From positions 1 through 25,309 of the IMG/VR virus record IMGVR_UViG_3300044470_000018: a DNA stretch of 25,309 nucleotides. One strand, given 5' to 3'. The position numbers were made by a program, and so were the translations under genes. Source of the stretch: a virus. Positions 1-8,054 of the stretch are shown piece by piece (within the stretch, counting starts at the first letter, position 1; each line of letters begins with the position of its first letter). The notes below the pieces were generated by a model, which was not told the origin of the DNA, did not search any database, and saw nothing but the letters and a program-made list of their open reading frames with translations.

Positions 1-213
1 CATATTAGAAAGTATATGCATTGGAGTCCAGGTTCCCGGAGTTCCGCCAGCGGTGCAAAACCAAGCGTAAGGAACACCAACAGCAGCAGCTTCATTGACT
101 ACAACGGAGTTCTGCTCCCACTGTCCACTAGTCGGCGCAGCGGTTCCAAAACTGGCAGTTGCCGTTCGACCTAAGATGAGGGGTTTGTACCCCTCCCAAG
201 TATTTTGTGCCAT
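1..213 (-). CDS. Virion-type protein, 5' part only (runs off left edge)
   Basis: An ATG-started frame gives 71 residues (MAQNTWEGYKPLILGRTATA at the N-terminus) and is still open at the left edge. An AAGG lies about 7 bases upstream of the ATG, and the stop of the preceding gene sits in the same 20 bases, which fits an operon. The visible part ends in a Gly/Thr/Pro/Trp-rich stretch with 'AGGTPGTWTP', a motif I associate with phage fibre and structural proteins where a short beta segment precedes a variable domain. No enzyme motif is visible. Its place after the capsid gene and the duplicated pair suggests a virion component. The specific function is unknown. Confidence 0.75.
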   Translation of the reverse strand, partial: MAQNTWEGYKPLILGRTATASFGTAAPTSGQWEQNSVVVNEAAAVGVPYAWFCTAGGTPGTWTPMHILSNM

Positions 214-222
214 TGTTTTACC

Positions 223-630
223 TTAGTACATCCTGATCCATTGGGCGTTATCCGGATCTGCCACTAAGTACGCAACGCCATGGGTCGCGCCTAAAGCAGT
301 TGGAGAAGCAATCCCAATGAAAGTATTCGAGCCCGTCGCCCCTGAAAGTGTAATCGCAGATCCCAAGTTAATCAGGGTCAGTGCCATGTTTTTTCCTACA
401 GCTAGCCCGTCGCCAGTTGTGGGATAAGACAATGGGCCAACCGGAGAAAGTTTCAGGGTTGCCGCGCCAGTTGAGTTAAATACCATAACATCCGATGGAT
501 ATATGGTTGTGTCCGTTGCGGACTGGGCCATAGCGCCGCCGACAGGAGCACTAAATGATAGTGTCCACGCGACGCTAGTTCCCGTAAACGAAGTCGTCCC
601 CCTAATAGAGGCTAGAATTGGATTAATCAT
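223..630 (-). CDS. Small virion-type protein, tandem paralog A
   Basis: This 135-residue protein has no recognised enzyme motif. It is rich in Ser, Thr, Gly and Ala with alternating hydrophobic residues, as in small beta-sandwich virion proteins. It is clearly paralogous to the next upstream gene (649-1041): both share NP(I/V)L, GTT, ATDTT/VTDTT, YPSD, MVFNST, LSYPTTGDGL, LINLG, SGAT, GIASP and a WIR(M/V)(Y/F) C-terminus. TAGGA precedes the ATG by about 7 bases. Its position just after the major capsid gene suggests a head decoration, head-completion or tail role, which is inference from location only. Relative to its partner it has a short insertion near residues 30-35 (VGGAMAQ). Confidence 0.85.
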   Translation of the reverse strand: MINPILASIRGTTSFTGTSVAWTLSFSAPVGGAMAQSATDTTIYPSDVMVFNSTGAATLKLSPVGPLSYPTTGDGLAVGKNMALTLINLGSAITLSGATGSNTFIGIASPTALGATHGVAYLVADPDNAQWIRMY

Positions 631-648
631 TTTACTGTCCTACGGTTC

Positions 649-1041
649 TTAGAATACCCGAATCCAGCGCATATTCGCTCTGTCAGAGATAAACTTAGCC
701 GTTCCGTTAGTTGCAGCCAATGTGCCAGGAGATGCAATTCCAACCAATGTATTAGAGTCTGTGGCTCCAGATACCGTGATCGTGTTGCCGAGATTAATCA
801 AGTTAATCTCCGTCTCATGACTAACGCCCAAACCGTCACCAGTTGTGGGATAGGATAGCGTCATCGGAGGAAGCGTTAGTGTAGCAGCGTTTGTGGAATT
901 GAAAACCATATAGTCGGACGGATACACGGTTGTATCCGTAACCGACTGTGGCAGTTTTCCAGAATAAGAAAGAACCCATGCGCCCGTTGTGGCGGTGTAG
1001 GTCGTTGTACCCTTATTCGATACTAAAACTGGATTGTACAT
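649..1041 (-). CDS. Small virion-type protein, tandem paralog B
   Basis: This 130-residue protein is the upstream member of a tandem duplicated pair with 223-630. By eye about half the residues match along the whole length, including YPSDxMVFNST, LSYPTTGDGL and the C-terminal WIRVF. AGGAA lies about 9 bases before the ATG. It follows the major capsid gene by 30 bases, so the two are probably co-transcribed and made late in infection. No signal peptide, membrane segment or catalytic motif is visible. The likely role is in the capsid or head-tail region, inferred from position and beta-rich composition. The family is not recognised. Confidence 0.85.
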   Translation of the reverse strand: MYNPVLVSNKGTTTYTATTGAWVLSYSGKLPQSVTDTTVYPSDYMVFNSTNAATLTLPPMTLSYPTTGDGLGVSHETEINLINLGNTITVSGATDSNTLVGIASPGTLAATNGTAKFISDRANMRWIRVF

Positions 1042-1071
1042 GTTGTTTGTTTCCTATGTCTCTGTTAACCC

Positions 1072-2142
1072 TTAGCTAACTAGACCAGTGCCGACCATCT
1101 TGAAACAGGTACGCGGAGATGCAACAATAAGGTTTCCGCCGAAAATGAACTGACCAGAAACATCCAAGGTGTTCTGCGCTTCTTTGAAGCCAGTGAATCC
1201 AAACTGAAATTTCTTGTTATCGCTAACATAGAGTTCCAAATACTTGGTATTCAAGCCGAGGATTGCGCCCAAAGTCGAGCCAGCACCGTAGCCAGTGACA
1301 ACATCCTGGAAATACTTGCTAATAACCACATCAGCAGAGTTGAACCGGAAAGAGTCAAAGCCAACCTTAGCCAAGTCGGTATCGTTGTTGGTGTAGCGCT
1401 GCAACGGAGTTGTGGCGTTCCAAATACGGTTCCATGCGCCCAGAGTGACGATCAGCATATCGGGCCGATCATTCGAGAAGCTAGCATAGTTATATGCGCG
1501 ATTCAGATCATTCAGCGAGAAGGTGCTAACTGCGCGGCTTGTATAGGAGTTGATTCCGTTTACGTTTGCGTAGGTAGTATCGTCACCAGCGCTATTGCAG
1601 GTCCACACATCGGCGCGAGCAATCCCGCCAACTGTTGCAAAGGATTGAACATAGGTGGTTCCACCAGTGTAAGTACTATTGCTAGTGCCATCGTCAATCC
1701 ACGCCATCAGTCCGTCCAGATGTCGAGTCGAAGATGCAGAACCAGAGCCGTCACGATAGAGATTGAGCGCCAGTGCTTGTGCCATCGAGAGAGAAGCATT
1801 GTTCATCTTGCTCTCAACAATAGAGAAGGCTGCGTTTTCGCCACGGTTCAAAACATCGTCTGTACCGAATAGAGACACGTTAGCATAGTAGAACTTTGCG
1901 TTAACTACAAATGCGGTGTCGGTCTTGCGATACGAAATATCGAACATATCGCCACGGGTGAATGCATCGGCAACCAATGAGTTGTAAGTCAAAGGCCGCT
2001 GAATCTGTAAGCCACCGGGCCACACGTTCTTGCGGGAGAGAATACGGGTTAACAGAGGATCGTTTTTGAAGATAACCTCTGTCGCTTTGGGCACGATATG
2101 ATTCGTGGTGAAAGCGTTAATATCTTGATACGTTAATGCCAT
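1072..2142 (-). CDS. Major capsid protein
   Basis: At 356 residues this has the size and feel of HK97-fold coat proteins. The N-terminal part 'ILSRKNVWPGGLQIQRPLTY' resembles phage major capsid proteins, followed by an alpha/beta body with 'GENAAFSIVESKMNNAS', a long helix as in the spine of coat proteins, and a beta-rich C-terminal half. It lies directly downstream of a scaffold-like gene, the usual order in tailed phages. AGAGG stands about 6 bases before the ATG, a strong ribosome site fitting a highly expressed protein. It would form the icosahedral shell. I see no clear N-terminal prodomain or protease cleavage motif, in keeping with a separate scaffold. Confident in role, not in subfamily. 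Confidence 0.85.
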   Translation of the reverse strand: MALTYQDINAFTTNHIVPKATEVIFKNDPLLTRILSRKNVWPGGLQIQRPLTYNSLVADAFTRGDMFDISYRKTDTAFVVNAKFYYANVSLFGTDDVLNRGENAAFSIVESKMNNASLSMAQALALNLYRDGSGSASSTRHLDGLMAWIDDGTSNSTYTGGTTYVQSFATVGGIARADVWTCNSAGDDTTYANVNGINSYTSRAVSTFSLNDLNRAYNYASFSNDRPDMLIVTLGAWNRIWNATTPLQRYTNNDTDLAKVGFDSFRFNSADVVISKYFQDVVTGYGAGSTLGAILGLNTKYLELYVSDNKKFQFGFTGFKEAQNTLDVSGQFIFGGNLIVASPRTCFKMVGTGLVS

Positions 2143-2166
2143 GCTTTTCCTCTGCTAAGGATCGAA

Positions 2167-2184
2167 AGCATGGACTTACATGCT
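2167..2184 (-). repeat. Short hairpin between scaffold and capsid genes
   Basis: AGCATG and CATGCT form a perfect 6 bp inverted repeat with a 6-base loop, in the 45-base gap between the scaffold stop and the capsid ribosome site. It has only two T residues after it, so it is weak as a terminator. It may stabilise or process the mRNA and help set the unequal scaffold and capsid levels. The role is inference. Confidence 0.4.
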
Positions 2185-2187
2185 AAA

Positions 2188-3066
2188 CTAACCCTGTGTC
2201 TTCCTAAACTCGTCCGCGTATTTACTGGCAATTGCCCCGCGTCCAAGTACCATGCCCTCATAACCAGAGTCAGTACCCTCTTGACTAACCGCCTTCTGTA
2301 AGAAGCCGGATAATCCCGATCCCTGATCTGTCGGAATCAGCCCTTGACCATCTTTTGATCCAGCGGCCTTTTCCTTTAATTCCTTCTGCGCCTCATCATA
2401 GCCAGCCTTTTTGGCTTCAGCCTTGATTATGTCTAACTCTGCCTGTTTCCTAGTAGCGCTCTTGTCTTTATAGATAGCGTCGTAGACCTTATCCAGATCC
2501 CACTCTTTCATTTCAGCAGACTTATTAAACAACTCGGTTCCGTCTAAAACATCTCCATATTCCTTGTATGCACGCATAACCAAGGTCGGAACTTTCAAAC
2601 TAACGTAAGTGTGCCCCTGCAATGAGGTATCCAATTGTGCGGCTCTGCCCGTCACATCGGTTGTTAACTTGTCTACATCAGCTTTCGATGCGATACCGCG
2701 AGTAGTAATCTCTTTGTCGAGATACTGCTTCATTTGTTCAAAATCCATATCATCACCCTTGCCTACTACTACAGCCAACAGTCGCTCTGCTTCATCTCTC
2801 GCTGCCTTTTCCCCTTTGGTCATTTCAGCAGCATCGTCCCAATGCTCCGTGCGCCATTGTTCCCACTGCATTACATGCGGCTTCAATCTTTGCGCCCACT
2901 CGGCATCTTTCTTAATCCCAGATACTTCATCCATCTTTCGGCTATAGTCATCATTTCTGAGCCAGCCGTTTTTTAGCTCTGGATATTGGTCTGCTATCTG
3001 AGCAACTGTTTTGCGGTGATTTTCATCCGGCACAATTTTAGCCAAGATGTCATCGAAAATTGCCAT
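2188..3066 (-). CDS. Probable capsid scaffolding protein
   Basis: This 292-residue, highly charged, helix-rich protein lies immediately upstream of the major capsid gene, the classic scaffold position. Residues 30-100 alternate acidic and basic residues (for example MTKGEKAARDEAERL), and residues 200-235 form a Lys/Glu/Ala-rich coiled-coil-like helix (DIIKAEAKKAGYDEAQKELK). A Gly-rich linker follows and the C-terminal 40 residues contain a basic helix, where scaffold proteins usually bind coat. GGGAG lies 5 bases before the ATG. Scaffolds diverge fast, so the call rests on position, composition and length. It could instead be another head-assembly protein. Confidence 0.7.
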   Translation of the reverse strand: MAIFDDILAKIVPDENHRKTVAQIADQYPELKNGWLRNDDYSRKMDEVSGIKKDAEWAQRLKPHVMQWEQWRTEHWDDAAEMTKGEKAARDEAERLLAVVVGKGDDMDFEQMKQYLDKEITTRGIASKADVDKLTTDVTGRAAQLDTSLQGHTYVSLKVPTLVMRAYKEYGDVLDGTELFNKSAEMKEWDLDKVYDAIYKDKSATRKQAELDIIKAEAKKAGYDEAQKELKEKAAGSKDGQGLIPTDQGSGLSGFLQKAVSQEGTDSGYEGMVLGRGAIASKYADEFRKTQG

Positions 3067-3133
3067 CTATTCTCCCAGTCAAAGCCAGCTATCAGTTAGT
3101 TAATCCTGCTGTTTCCAGCGCCAAATTACTAAG

Positions 3134-3154
3134 CGATGCCTTTTGGCTGCATCG
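3134..3154 (-). repeat. Hairpin in gap upstream of nothing coding, downstream of scaffold-operon gene
   Basis: CGATGC and GCATCG make a perfect 6 bp stem around a 9-base loop, which can alternatively fold with an inner GCC/AAAA/GGC hairpin. It sits in the 116-base untranslated gap between the 123-residue gene (3183-3554) and the scaffold gene. No T-run follows on the minus strand, so an mRNA-processing or stability element is likelier than a terminator. Confidence 0.4.
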
Positions 3155-3182
3155 TTATCTTTGCGTTAAGGTTCGTCTGCTA

Positions 3183-3554
3183 CTACTGCCCGAGGGGCAT
3201 TTGCTGTGGAGATTGCGCCCCACTTTGCGATCCAGCACCCGGCCCAGGACCAGCCCCAGGACTACCGGAATTTTGGAGTTCACTCATAATCATCTGCCCA
3301 GCTTCCGCAATCTTGCGGAGCAGTGGCATAATACTTGGTTTACTTTGCGAAGCAACCTGGACAACTTGATCCAAAACGGTTGCTAATTGCTGCATTTGCT
3401 GCTTGAGGAAATCTCCACTAGGGTCTTGCGATTGCCCAGAAGCCCCTGGAGCCCCTTGTCCCCCGCCCAATCCGCTAGCATACTGGCTCATATCGGGAGC
3501 CTGTTGTGCCTGAACGCCTGGACTCATTGGAGGATTTTGACTAACTGGCCCCAC
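3183..3554 (-). CDS. Low-complexity Pro/Gly/Gln-rich protein with central helix
   Basis: This 123-residue protein starts at a GTG directly after the TAA of the preceding gene. AAAGG lies about 10 bases upstream, and no better ATG with a ribosome site exists. Residues 1-45 and 95-123 are Pro, Gly, Gln and Ser rich (for example SPGAGPGPGAGSQSG) and probably disordered. Residues 48-92 form an amphipathic helix (LKQQMQQLATVLDQVVQVAS) that could oligomerise. It lies between the head-operon promoter and the scaffold gene, which suggests an assembly or minor virion protein. The family is not recognised. Confidence 0.75.
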   Translation of the reverse strand: MGPVSQNPPMSPGVQAQQAPDMSQYASGLGGGQGAPGASGQSQDPSGDFLKQQMQQLATVLDQVVQVASQSKPSIMPLLRKIAEAGQMIMSELQNSGSPGAGPGPGAGSQSGAQSPQQMPLGQ

Positions 3555-3845
3555 TTAGTACTTGCCTTTATGGGCCTTGCTCGCCCGAGTAGAAAGATCA
3601 ATCGAGTTAGCGCCTTCAAAACCACGATCCGCAGTTCTACTCAGCGAAACCTCAAGAGAGTCGCACTGTCGCTCGCCATCCTTAGCTTCATTGTACGGAG
3701 TTGTATAAATTCTAGCTTCGCCCAATGGGAGTTTAAGCGCCCCAGTGTCATCAAATACGCCAGAAGGATGCTTCGCCGGAACGAAATCTCCCTGTGAACC
3801 TTTAAGATCGACCTTCAGGCCGGTCGTGTCGTAACTACCCTTCAT
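3555..3845 (-). CDS. Unknown small protein, first gene of the capsid operon
   Basis: I start this at the ATG at 3845 (MKGSYDTTGLKVDLKGSQGD, 96 residues). AGAGGG stands 6 bases before it and a strong promoter lies just upstream. A longer in-frame start near 3893 would sit inside the promoter's -35 box and lacks a ribosome site. The protein is polar, with no membrane segment and no recognised motif; it ends in a basic tail (STRASKAHKGKY). It is the first gene after the promoter that drives the scaffold and capsid genes, so a head or assembly role is plausible but unproven. Confidence 0.75.
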   Translation of the reverse strand: MKGSYDTTGLKVDLKGSQGDFVPAKHPSGVFDDTGALKLPLGEARIYTTPYNEAKDGERQCDSLEVSLSRTADRGFEGANSIDLSTRASKAHKGKY

Positions 3846-3863
3846 CAGTATCCCTCTATTTCT

Positions 3864-3893
3864 ATAATATAGCATGTTGCTACTAGTTGTCAA
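3864..3893 (-). promoter_or_regulatory. Strong sigma70-type promoter for the capsid operon
   Basis: A perfect -35 box TTGACA (3888-3893) is followed after 16 bases by TATATT (3866-3871), or after 18 bases by TATTAT (3864-3869). Transcription would start near 3857-3860, only about 12-15 bases before the ATG at 3845 and right at its AGAGGG. It points into the head genes. It looks like a host housekeeping promoter rather than a phage-polymerase promoter. Confidence 0.75.
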
Positions 3894-3920
3894 ATAACGG
3901 GAAACTTTATTTTCCGTTAT
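3894..3920 (-). terminator. Inverted repeat between 907-residue gene and capsid promoter (possible terminator or operator)
   Basis: ATAACGG-AAA and TTT-CCGTTAT pair as a 10 bp stem with one bulged base and a 6-base loop. It starts 1 base after the stop of the gene ending at 3922 and abuts the -35 box. Only a short T-tract follows on the minus strand (TTTG), so termination may be partial. The same repeat could instead be a regulator's binding site next to the promoter. Confidence 0.5.
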
Positions 3921-3921
3921 G

Positions 3922-6645
3922 CTACTTTATTATTGTCTTTCCGGCAGAAAACACATTTCCACCGTAGAAAGAAGACGGCGGATTAAATGCACTCACCATT
4001 GCGTTTACTAAACTTAATGCCGAATCTGTCAGCGCCACCGTGTAGGTATTACCCGTAGCCCAATAAGTCGTAAAAGTCGTTCCCGTGCCCGTCGTTGTTG
4101 TTGCTCCCAACGCACTCCATGTATATGGCGGAACTCCACCAGATGCAGTAAACATTACGTTAGTCAACCGTGCTACAAGAACCGAAGCGGGAGTTACGGA
4201 AAGTGGAAGAGGATTTGACACATAGAATGTCGGATAAACGGTCGTAGTGCCATCCGCCACCGTGAGTGTATAATTCCCCTGTGTTCCGCATGAAGACGCT
4301 ACGGTAGACCCATCACCACTGCCCGATCCGCTGTTTGGGGAACAAGTAGACGGACCGTTCAGCGACCAAGTATAGCTAGCGGCAGGGTTATGAACCGTCC
4401 AAGAAACCACTCCCCCCGCAACAGTTTGAGATAGTGGCGTAACGGTCATAGAGGCTGTTCCAAGATTCACGGAAAATACCGAAGTCTGCCCGCACTCTTT
4501 TAACCATGACGATGTGAAGAGAATCTTAGAGAAATCGGGTGAAGCCGTCGCATGGGGCTCTTGCCAGTAGTCCTGACCTTGACTACACTGAGTTTGGCTG
4601 CCCTCTTCGCGGTACGCCATCATGTTAGCAACACGCCTGAATGTGGCGTTGCTAACAACGGGCTGCGTCGTATCAATCCGAACGGCAATCGCTTCATTTC
4701 TACCCCATCCGGGTGCTTGTGGAATAAGTCCAGGACTGGAAAAGATGGAGTACAAAAACCAACCCTGAGAAGTCCCTGAACCAGCCCCACGACCGCTCAT
4801 ATGTTGTGTCATTGAACCAATAACAGAACTAGCGCAGCCCGTATAGGGATCTCCAATAAATGAAATCTGCGCTCCGCTGGCCACTCCAGACCCAGTAACA
4901 GATGCGGATAAAAGAACGCTCACGTTGGCGACATAGGATAGAACAGTAGTGCCATCTGGAATACCTGTGCCTGCCGCCGTCTGCCCTACGACAACTCCGA
5001 CTGTACTTGTAAAAGAGAGAGTAGCTCCCGCCGTAGTTGCAGCGGCTGTGGTTAGCAACGCAGCCGGTTGATTATACACCGTACATGGTAAATATAGCCT
5101 ACGGACATAGCTTGCGTTGAGTAGTTGCCGAAAGGCTATAACATCGCCGCTGATGACGCCTGTTGCCGCATGGTTCATGACAATAGTATTCGCTGTCACG
5201 CAACCGCTACCTGTCGTCTTACATATTCCGTTAATGACCGTTGATCCTGGAAGCCCACCGGAGGACACGTTTGTGGCTACCGGACTTCCCGCTGTTGTTT
5301 TGTCAGACATATAAGCGCCAATCGCCAACTTGGAGAAATCAACGCTAGAACCAAATTGGAGGATGGTGTTCGTGCTGCCCGCCGTCACTGCGATATCTAC
5401 TTCGCCGTAGGAGTCCCACGTACCGCCCTGCTGTGGTACATGTACATCAGCCAACTTGACTGCATTAAACGACTTATATCTAGTCGTGCTCTCGTAAGAA
5501 AAGGAATTGCCCACCGGGAATGCCGCCACCTCGATGCCGTTCACATCCCGTCCCACGTCCATGTGGCCTTCGTCAATGGAGCCAATCATGCCTTGGCTGG
5601 TTAAGGTGGCCCGATCAAATAGCTCAATCCCGTGGCAGGTCGTCCAAGTGTCTTCGTAAGGTTGGGGAGTTTGCTCCCACGACACGATCACGTAGTCACC
5701 ATCGGGCGACATTGTGACAATATCAATTGGTTCGCTTGCCCCGCAGATTGCCGAGATATCCCGACTGGAAGAAACAGAGTGCGTGGTGTAGTCATAAACT
5801 ATTAACCTAGTGGGCGTTGCACCACTTCCTGACGCACACCAGAGTACACGGTAACGATCATCTTCCGATAAATTGCTGTCACCTCCGCTCATCACGTAAG
5901 TAGTTCCAGATGGGCATTCTCCTGAAGCGCCAATCGTCCAGGAGTGCTCCGTAGTGATCGCAGCCGTCGAAGGCGTTCCGGGCGTAATCGTGATATTTTC
6001 AAGACAAGGCGTGCTTCCAGGACATACATCTCCACTGCTATAGCCAGCCCTGTTGGCATATGTCATCAGATTAGGATTCGTGTGCGACCATGATTCATCA
6101 CCATTCGAAGTGGATGCTGAAGTATTTAGCAAAGCAAAGTCATAAGTTGGACTTCCGCCGTTCCACTTGTAAAAGTAGGCCGCATCCCCGTCATTCGCCG
6201 CGATGACATAGAATTCGGTTTGCGTTGAGTTGAATGCCTGTCGCCCAGAGTACGAGGTCACAACGCTGCGTGCCGCGCAGACATCCGATTGCCCCACCAC
6301 ATTCCACGGCGGGTTTGATGGTGTCACTCCGGTCGTTCCACCCACACTGGAAGAGTACGGGATCATCCAATACTGACTATTATAGAAGACGCCTTGAAGC
6401 ACCGGATAGGGGTAGCTAGTCCAATTTCCTACATAGCACGTACTGGGTATTGCTGGAACCCTGGTTACCGCCAAGGGAAGACCAGCCGATGTATGATGAC
6501 CATCAAAGTACGATCCGCCCCAGCCCGGCATAGACGTGACAGGGTATGGTGACCAAATATAAGTAGAATTGCTTAAATTCGTAAGCCACGTCGGGTCTGA
6601 TGCCGCCGCCGTTAAACAGATTAGAAAAACAGCAAGTTTTCTCAT
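3922..6645 (-). CDS. Exported beta-propeller/Ig-like protein, probable adhesin or spike
   Basis: This 907-residue protein starts with a Sec signal peptide (MRKLAVFLICLTAAASD, cleavage near 15-16). Residues about 130-400 and 615-730 look like blades of a beta-propeller: 'VTMSPDGDYVIVSW' near 311 and 'EPHATASPDFSKILFTSSW' near 697 are typical blade motifs. Two phage-fibre-like modules interrupt it, about 417-505 and 533-598 (the latter with 'GTGIPDGTTVLSYV' and 'VTGSGVASG'). Two Ig-like domains follow at about 733-811 and 812-886, the second with 'SGGVPPYTWS'. Paired cysteines suggest a disulphide-bearing extracytoplasmic protein. Its place after two other signal-peptide genes in the late region suggests a host-binding spike, but a secreted protein borrowed from the host is equally compatible. 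No ribosome site is clear; the start follows the previous stop by 4 bases. Confidence 0.75.
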   Translation of the reverse strand: MRKLAVFLICLTAAASDPTWLTNLSNSTYIWSPYPVTSMPGWGGSYFDGHHTSAGLPLAVTRVPAIPSTCYVGNWTSYPYPVLQGVFYNSQYWMIPYSSSVGGTTGVTPSNPPWNVVGQSDVCAARSVVTSYSGRQAFNSTQTEFYVIAANDGDAAYFYKWNGGSPTYDFALLNTSASTSNGDESWSHTNPNLMTYANRAGYSSGDVCPGSTPCLENITITPGTPSTAAITTEHSWTIGASGECPSGTTYVMSGGDSNLSEDDRYRVLWCASGSGATPTRLIVYDYTTHSVSSSRDISAICGASEPIDIVTMSPDGDYVIVSWEQTPQPYEDTWTTCHGIELFDRATLTSQGMIGSIDEGHMDVGRDVNGIEVAAFPVGNSFSYESTTRYKSFNAVKLADVHVPQQGGTWDSYGEVDIAVTAGSTNTILQFGSSVDFSKLAIGAYMSDKTTAGSPVATNVSSGGLPGSTVINGICKTTGSGCVTANTIVMNHAATGVISGDVIAFRQLLNASYVRRLYLPCTVYNQPAALLTTAAATTAGATLSFTSTVGVVVGQTAAGTGIPDGTTVLSYVANVSVLLSASVTGSGVASGAQISFIGDPYTGCASSVIGSMTQHMSGRGAGSGTSQGWFLYSIFSSPGLIPQAPGWGRNEAIAVRIDTTQPVVSNATFRRVANMMAYREEGSQTQCSQGQDYWQEPHATASPDFSKILFTSSWLKECGQTSVFSVNLGTASMTVTPLSQTVAGGVVSWTVHNPAASYTWSLNGPSTCSPNSGSGSGDGSTVASSCGTQGNYTLTVADGTTTVYPTFYVSNPLPLSVTPASVLVARLTNVMFTASGGVPPYTWSALGATTTTGTGTTFTTYWATGNTYTVALTDSALSLVNAMVSAFNPPSSFYGGNVFSAGKTIIK

Positions 6646-6649
6646 AAAT

Positions 6650-8017
6650 CTATTTATAAATCAAAAACCAATGCGTATTGGAAATTGATGTCCAAGATGT
6701 AGTTGCTGTAATAGAACCATTAAGCGCCCCACCCGTAGTCGCGTTACCCGACGCAGTTGAGTAGGGTGTGCCTAATGCAGAAACGATTGTCGTAAACGTA
6801 GCACAACTACCCGAACAATTTGTTGTGACAGCCCAGTAATAAGTGCCAGACGGGAGTGTGGTCGCAACCGTGAATGGCATATTGACAAGTCCAGCAGAAC
6901 TTCCAAATAAAGTGGACCCCGCAACTGCGCCAGTGCTGGCAACCAGAGTTCCACCCGAATTATATAGTCCAATATCATATAGGTTGGCCGTATTATCAAC
7001 CGCAACAGTTTTCACTAAAATCCCGACAGCCGACGTAATTTGAGCGGGAAGAGTGAAGCCAAAAACGTAAGTTCGATTCGCCGTAAAAGTCTGGCCAGCA
7101 GATGAGGAGAATGAGGAAATCTGCCAAAAATTAATAGTGCCCACCGTGGCCCCCGCATCGGCTGTGCAGGATGGGACGCCAGATGTTGAAATTGCAACAA
7201 TATGCCCCACCACCGAGGTGCAGTCTATGGACTCCACTCCTCCCAGGGTGGCAGAGGTTGGATTAGGAATAGCGGTAAGCGCCGCTGCACCCACTAGCTG
7301 ATGGCAAGTTGTAGGGAAGCCAGCCGCAAATGTAGGGCAAGTAACCGTCCCAGAATCCCTAAAAAATTGGTTAGCCGTAGTATTCGTAGATGGCAGTAAA
7401 TACATAATGGCAGTGCCAGCCACATCATTAACCCCGATTCCAGCCGCCCCAGAGGTCACCCCAGACCACACTGAGCCGCCAGTATTTGTTGTCCCGCCTT
7501 TGTATCCATTGGGTGAATTAAGAACGCTAGAACTATCGAAAAATCCAGGGCTAACCCCAGAATCATTACCGCCATTTCCCATCATGAGGTAATTTGCTGT
7601 TAATGGCCCTAATATGTTTGTGACAGTACCCCCAGTAGAAGCCGTAGAGCTCAACACCCCAGAACCGTCAATACTCAGATTTGCCCCAACCTTAATTCCT
7701 CCTAAAATCGTAAGGCTTGCCATTGGTGGCGTCCACGTTGAAGGGTACCCAGACAATCCAGAAATAGTGGAATAATTCGTAATCGGGGATTGATACAGTC
7801 CAGACATCGCGGAAATTGCCCTGGCTCCAGTGAAGTACAAGTTCCCGCTCTCTGTAATCTGAGATGTATTCGTAGGGATGGCACTCCCCAAGGCATTAAA
7901 GTTGTTGTTGATCTTGCCCCTTGCCGCTGGAAACAAATCCGTACCGTTGATTGGCTGAAGCGTGACTTGCGCGAAGCAAGACGCACAAAACAGAATTGCT
8001 AAAATAGTATACTTCAT
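6650..8017 (-). CDS. Tail-fibre-like protein with signal peptide
   Basis: This 455-residue protein begins MKYTILAILFCASCFAQ, a signal peptide ending at FAQ; the LFCAS/CFAQ cysteines leave a lipoprotein form conceivable. Residues 20-125 carry fibre-type text: 'GKINNNFNAL', 'TESGNLYFTGARA', 'LTILGGIKVGANLSIDGSG', as in collar and fibre repeats that trimerise. The middle (140-285) is Gly/Ser/Thr-rich, and residues about 290-455 form a compact beta-rich C-terminal domain (FWQISSFSSSAGQTFTANRT...), probably the binding head. It lies between the SGNH spike and the propeller/Ig gene and likely works with them. The start has no strong SD sequence. Fibre is a family-style inference, not a firm homology. 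Confidence 0.75.
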   Translation of the reverse strand: MKYTILAILFCASCFAQVTLQPINGTDLFPAARGKINNNFNALGSAIPTNTSQITESGNLYFTGARAISAMSGLYQSPITNYSTISGLSGYPSTWTPPMASLTILGGIKVGANLSIDGSGVLSSTASTGGTVTNILGPLTANYLMMGNGGNDSGVSPGFFDSSSVLNSPNGYKGGTTNTGGSVWSGVTSGAAGIGVNDVAGTAIMYLLPSTNTTANQFFRDSGTVTCPTFAAGFPTTCHQLVGAAALTAIPNPTSATLGGVESIDCTSVVGHIVAISTSGVPSCTADAGATVGTINFWQISSFSSSAGQTFTANRTYVFGFTLPAQITSAVGILVKTVAVDNTANLYDIGLYNSGGTLVASTGAVAGSTLFGSSAGLVNMPFTVATTLPSGTYYWAVTTNCSGSCATFTTIVSALGTPYSTASGNATTGGALNGSITATTSWTSISNTHWFLIYK

Positions 8018-8054
8018 GGTATTTTCAGGTAACGGATTTACACAAAAACGTTGC

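Noticed and set aside
1645-1872. Plus-strand frame inside the capsid gene
   Set aside because: It lies wholly within the capsid coding sequence, has no ribosome site and reads as low-quality protein. The same reasoning removes the other plus-strand frames across the window.
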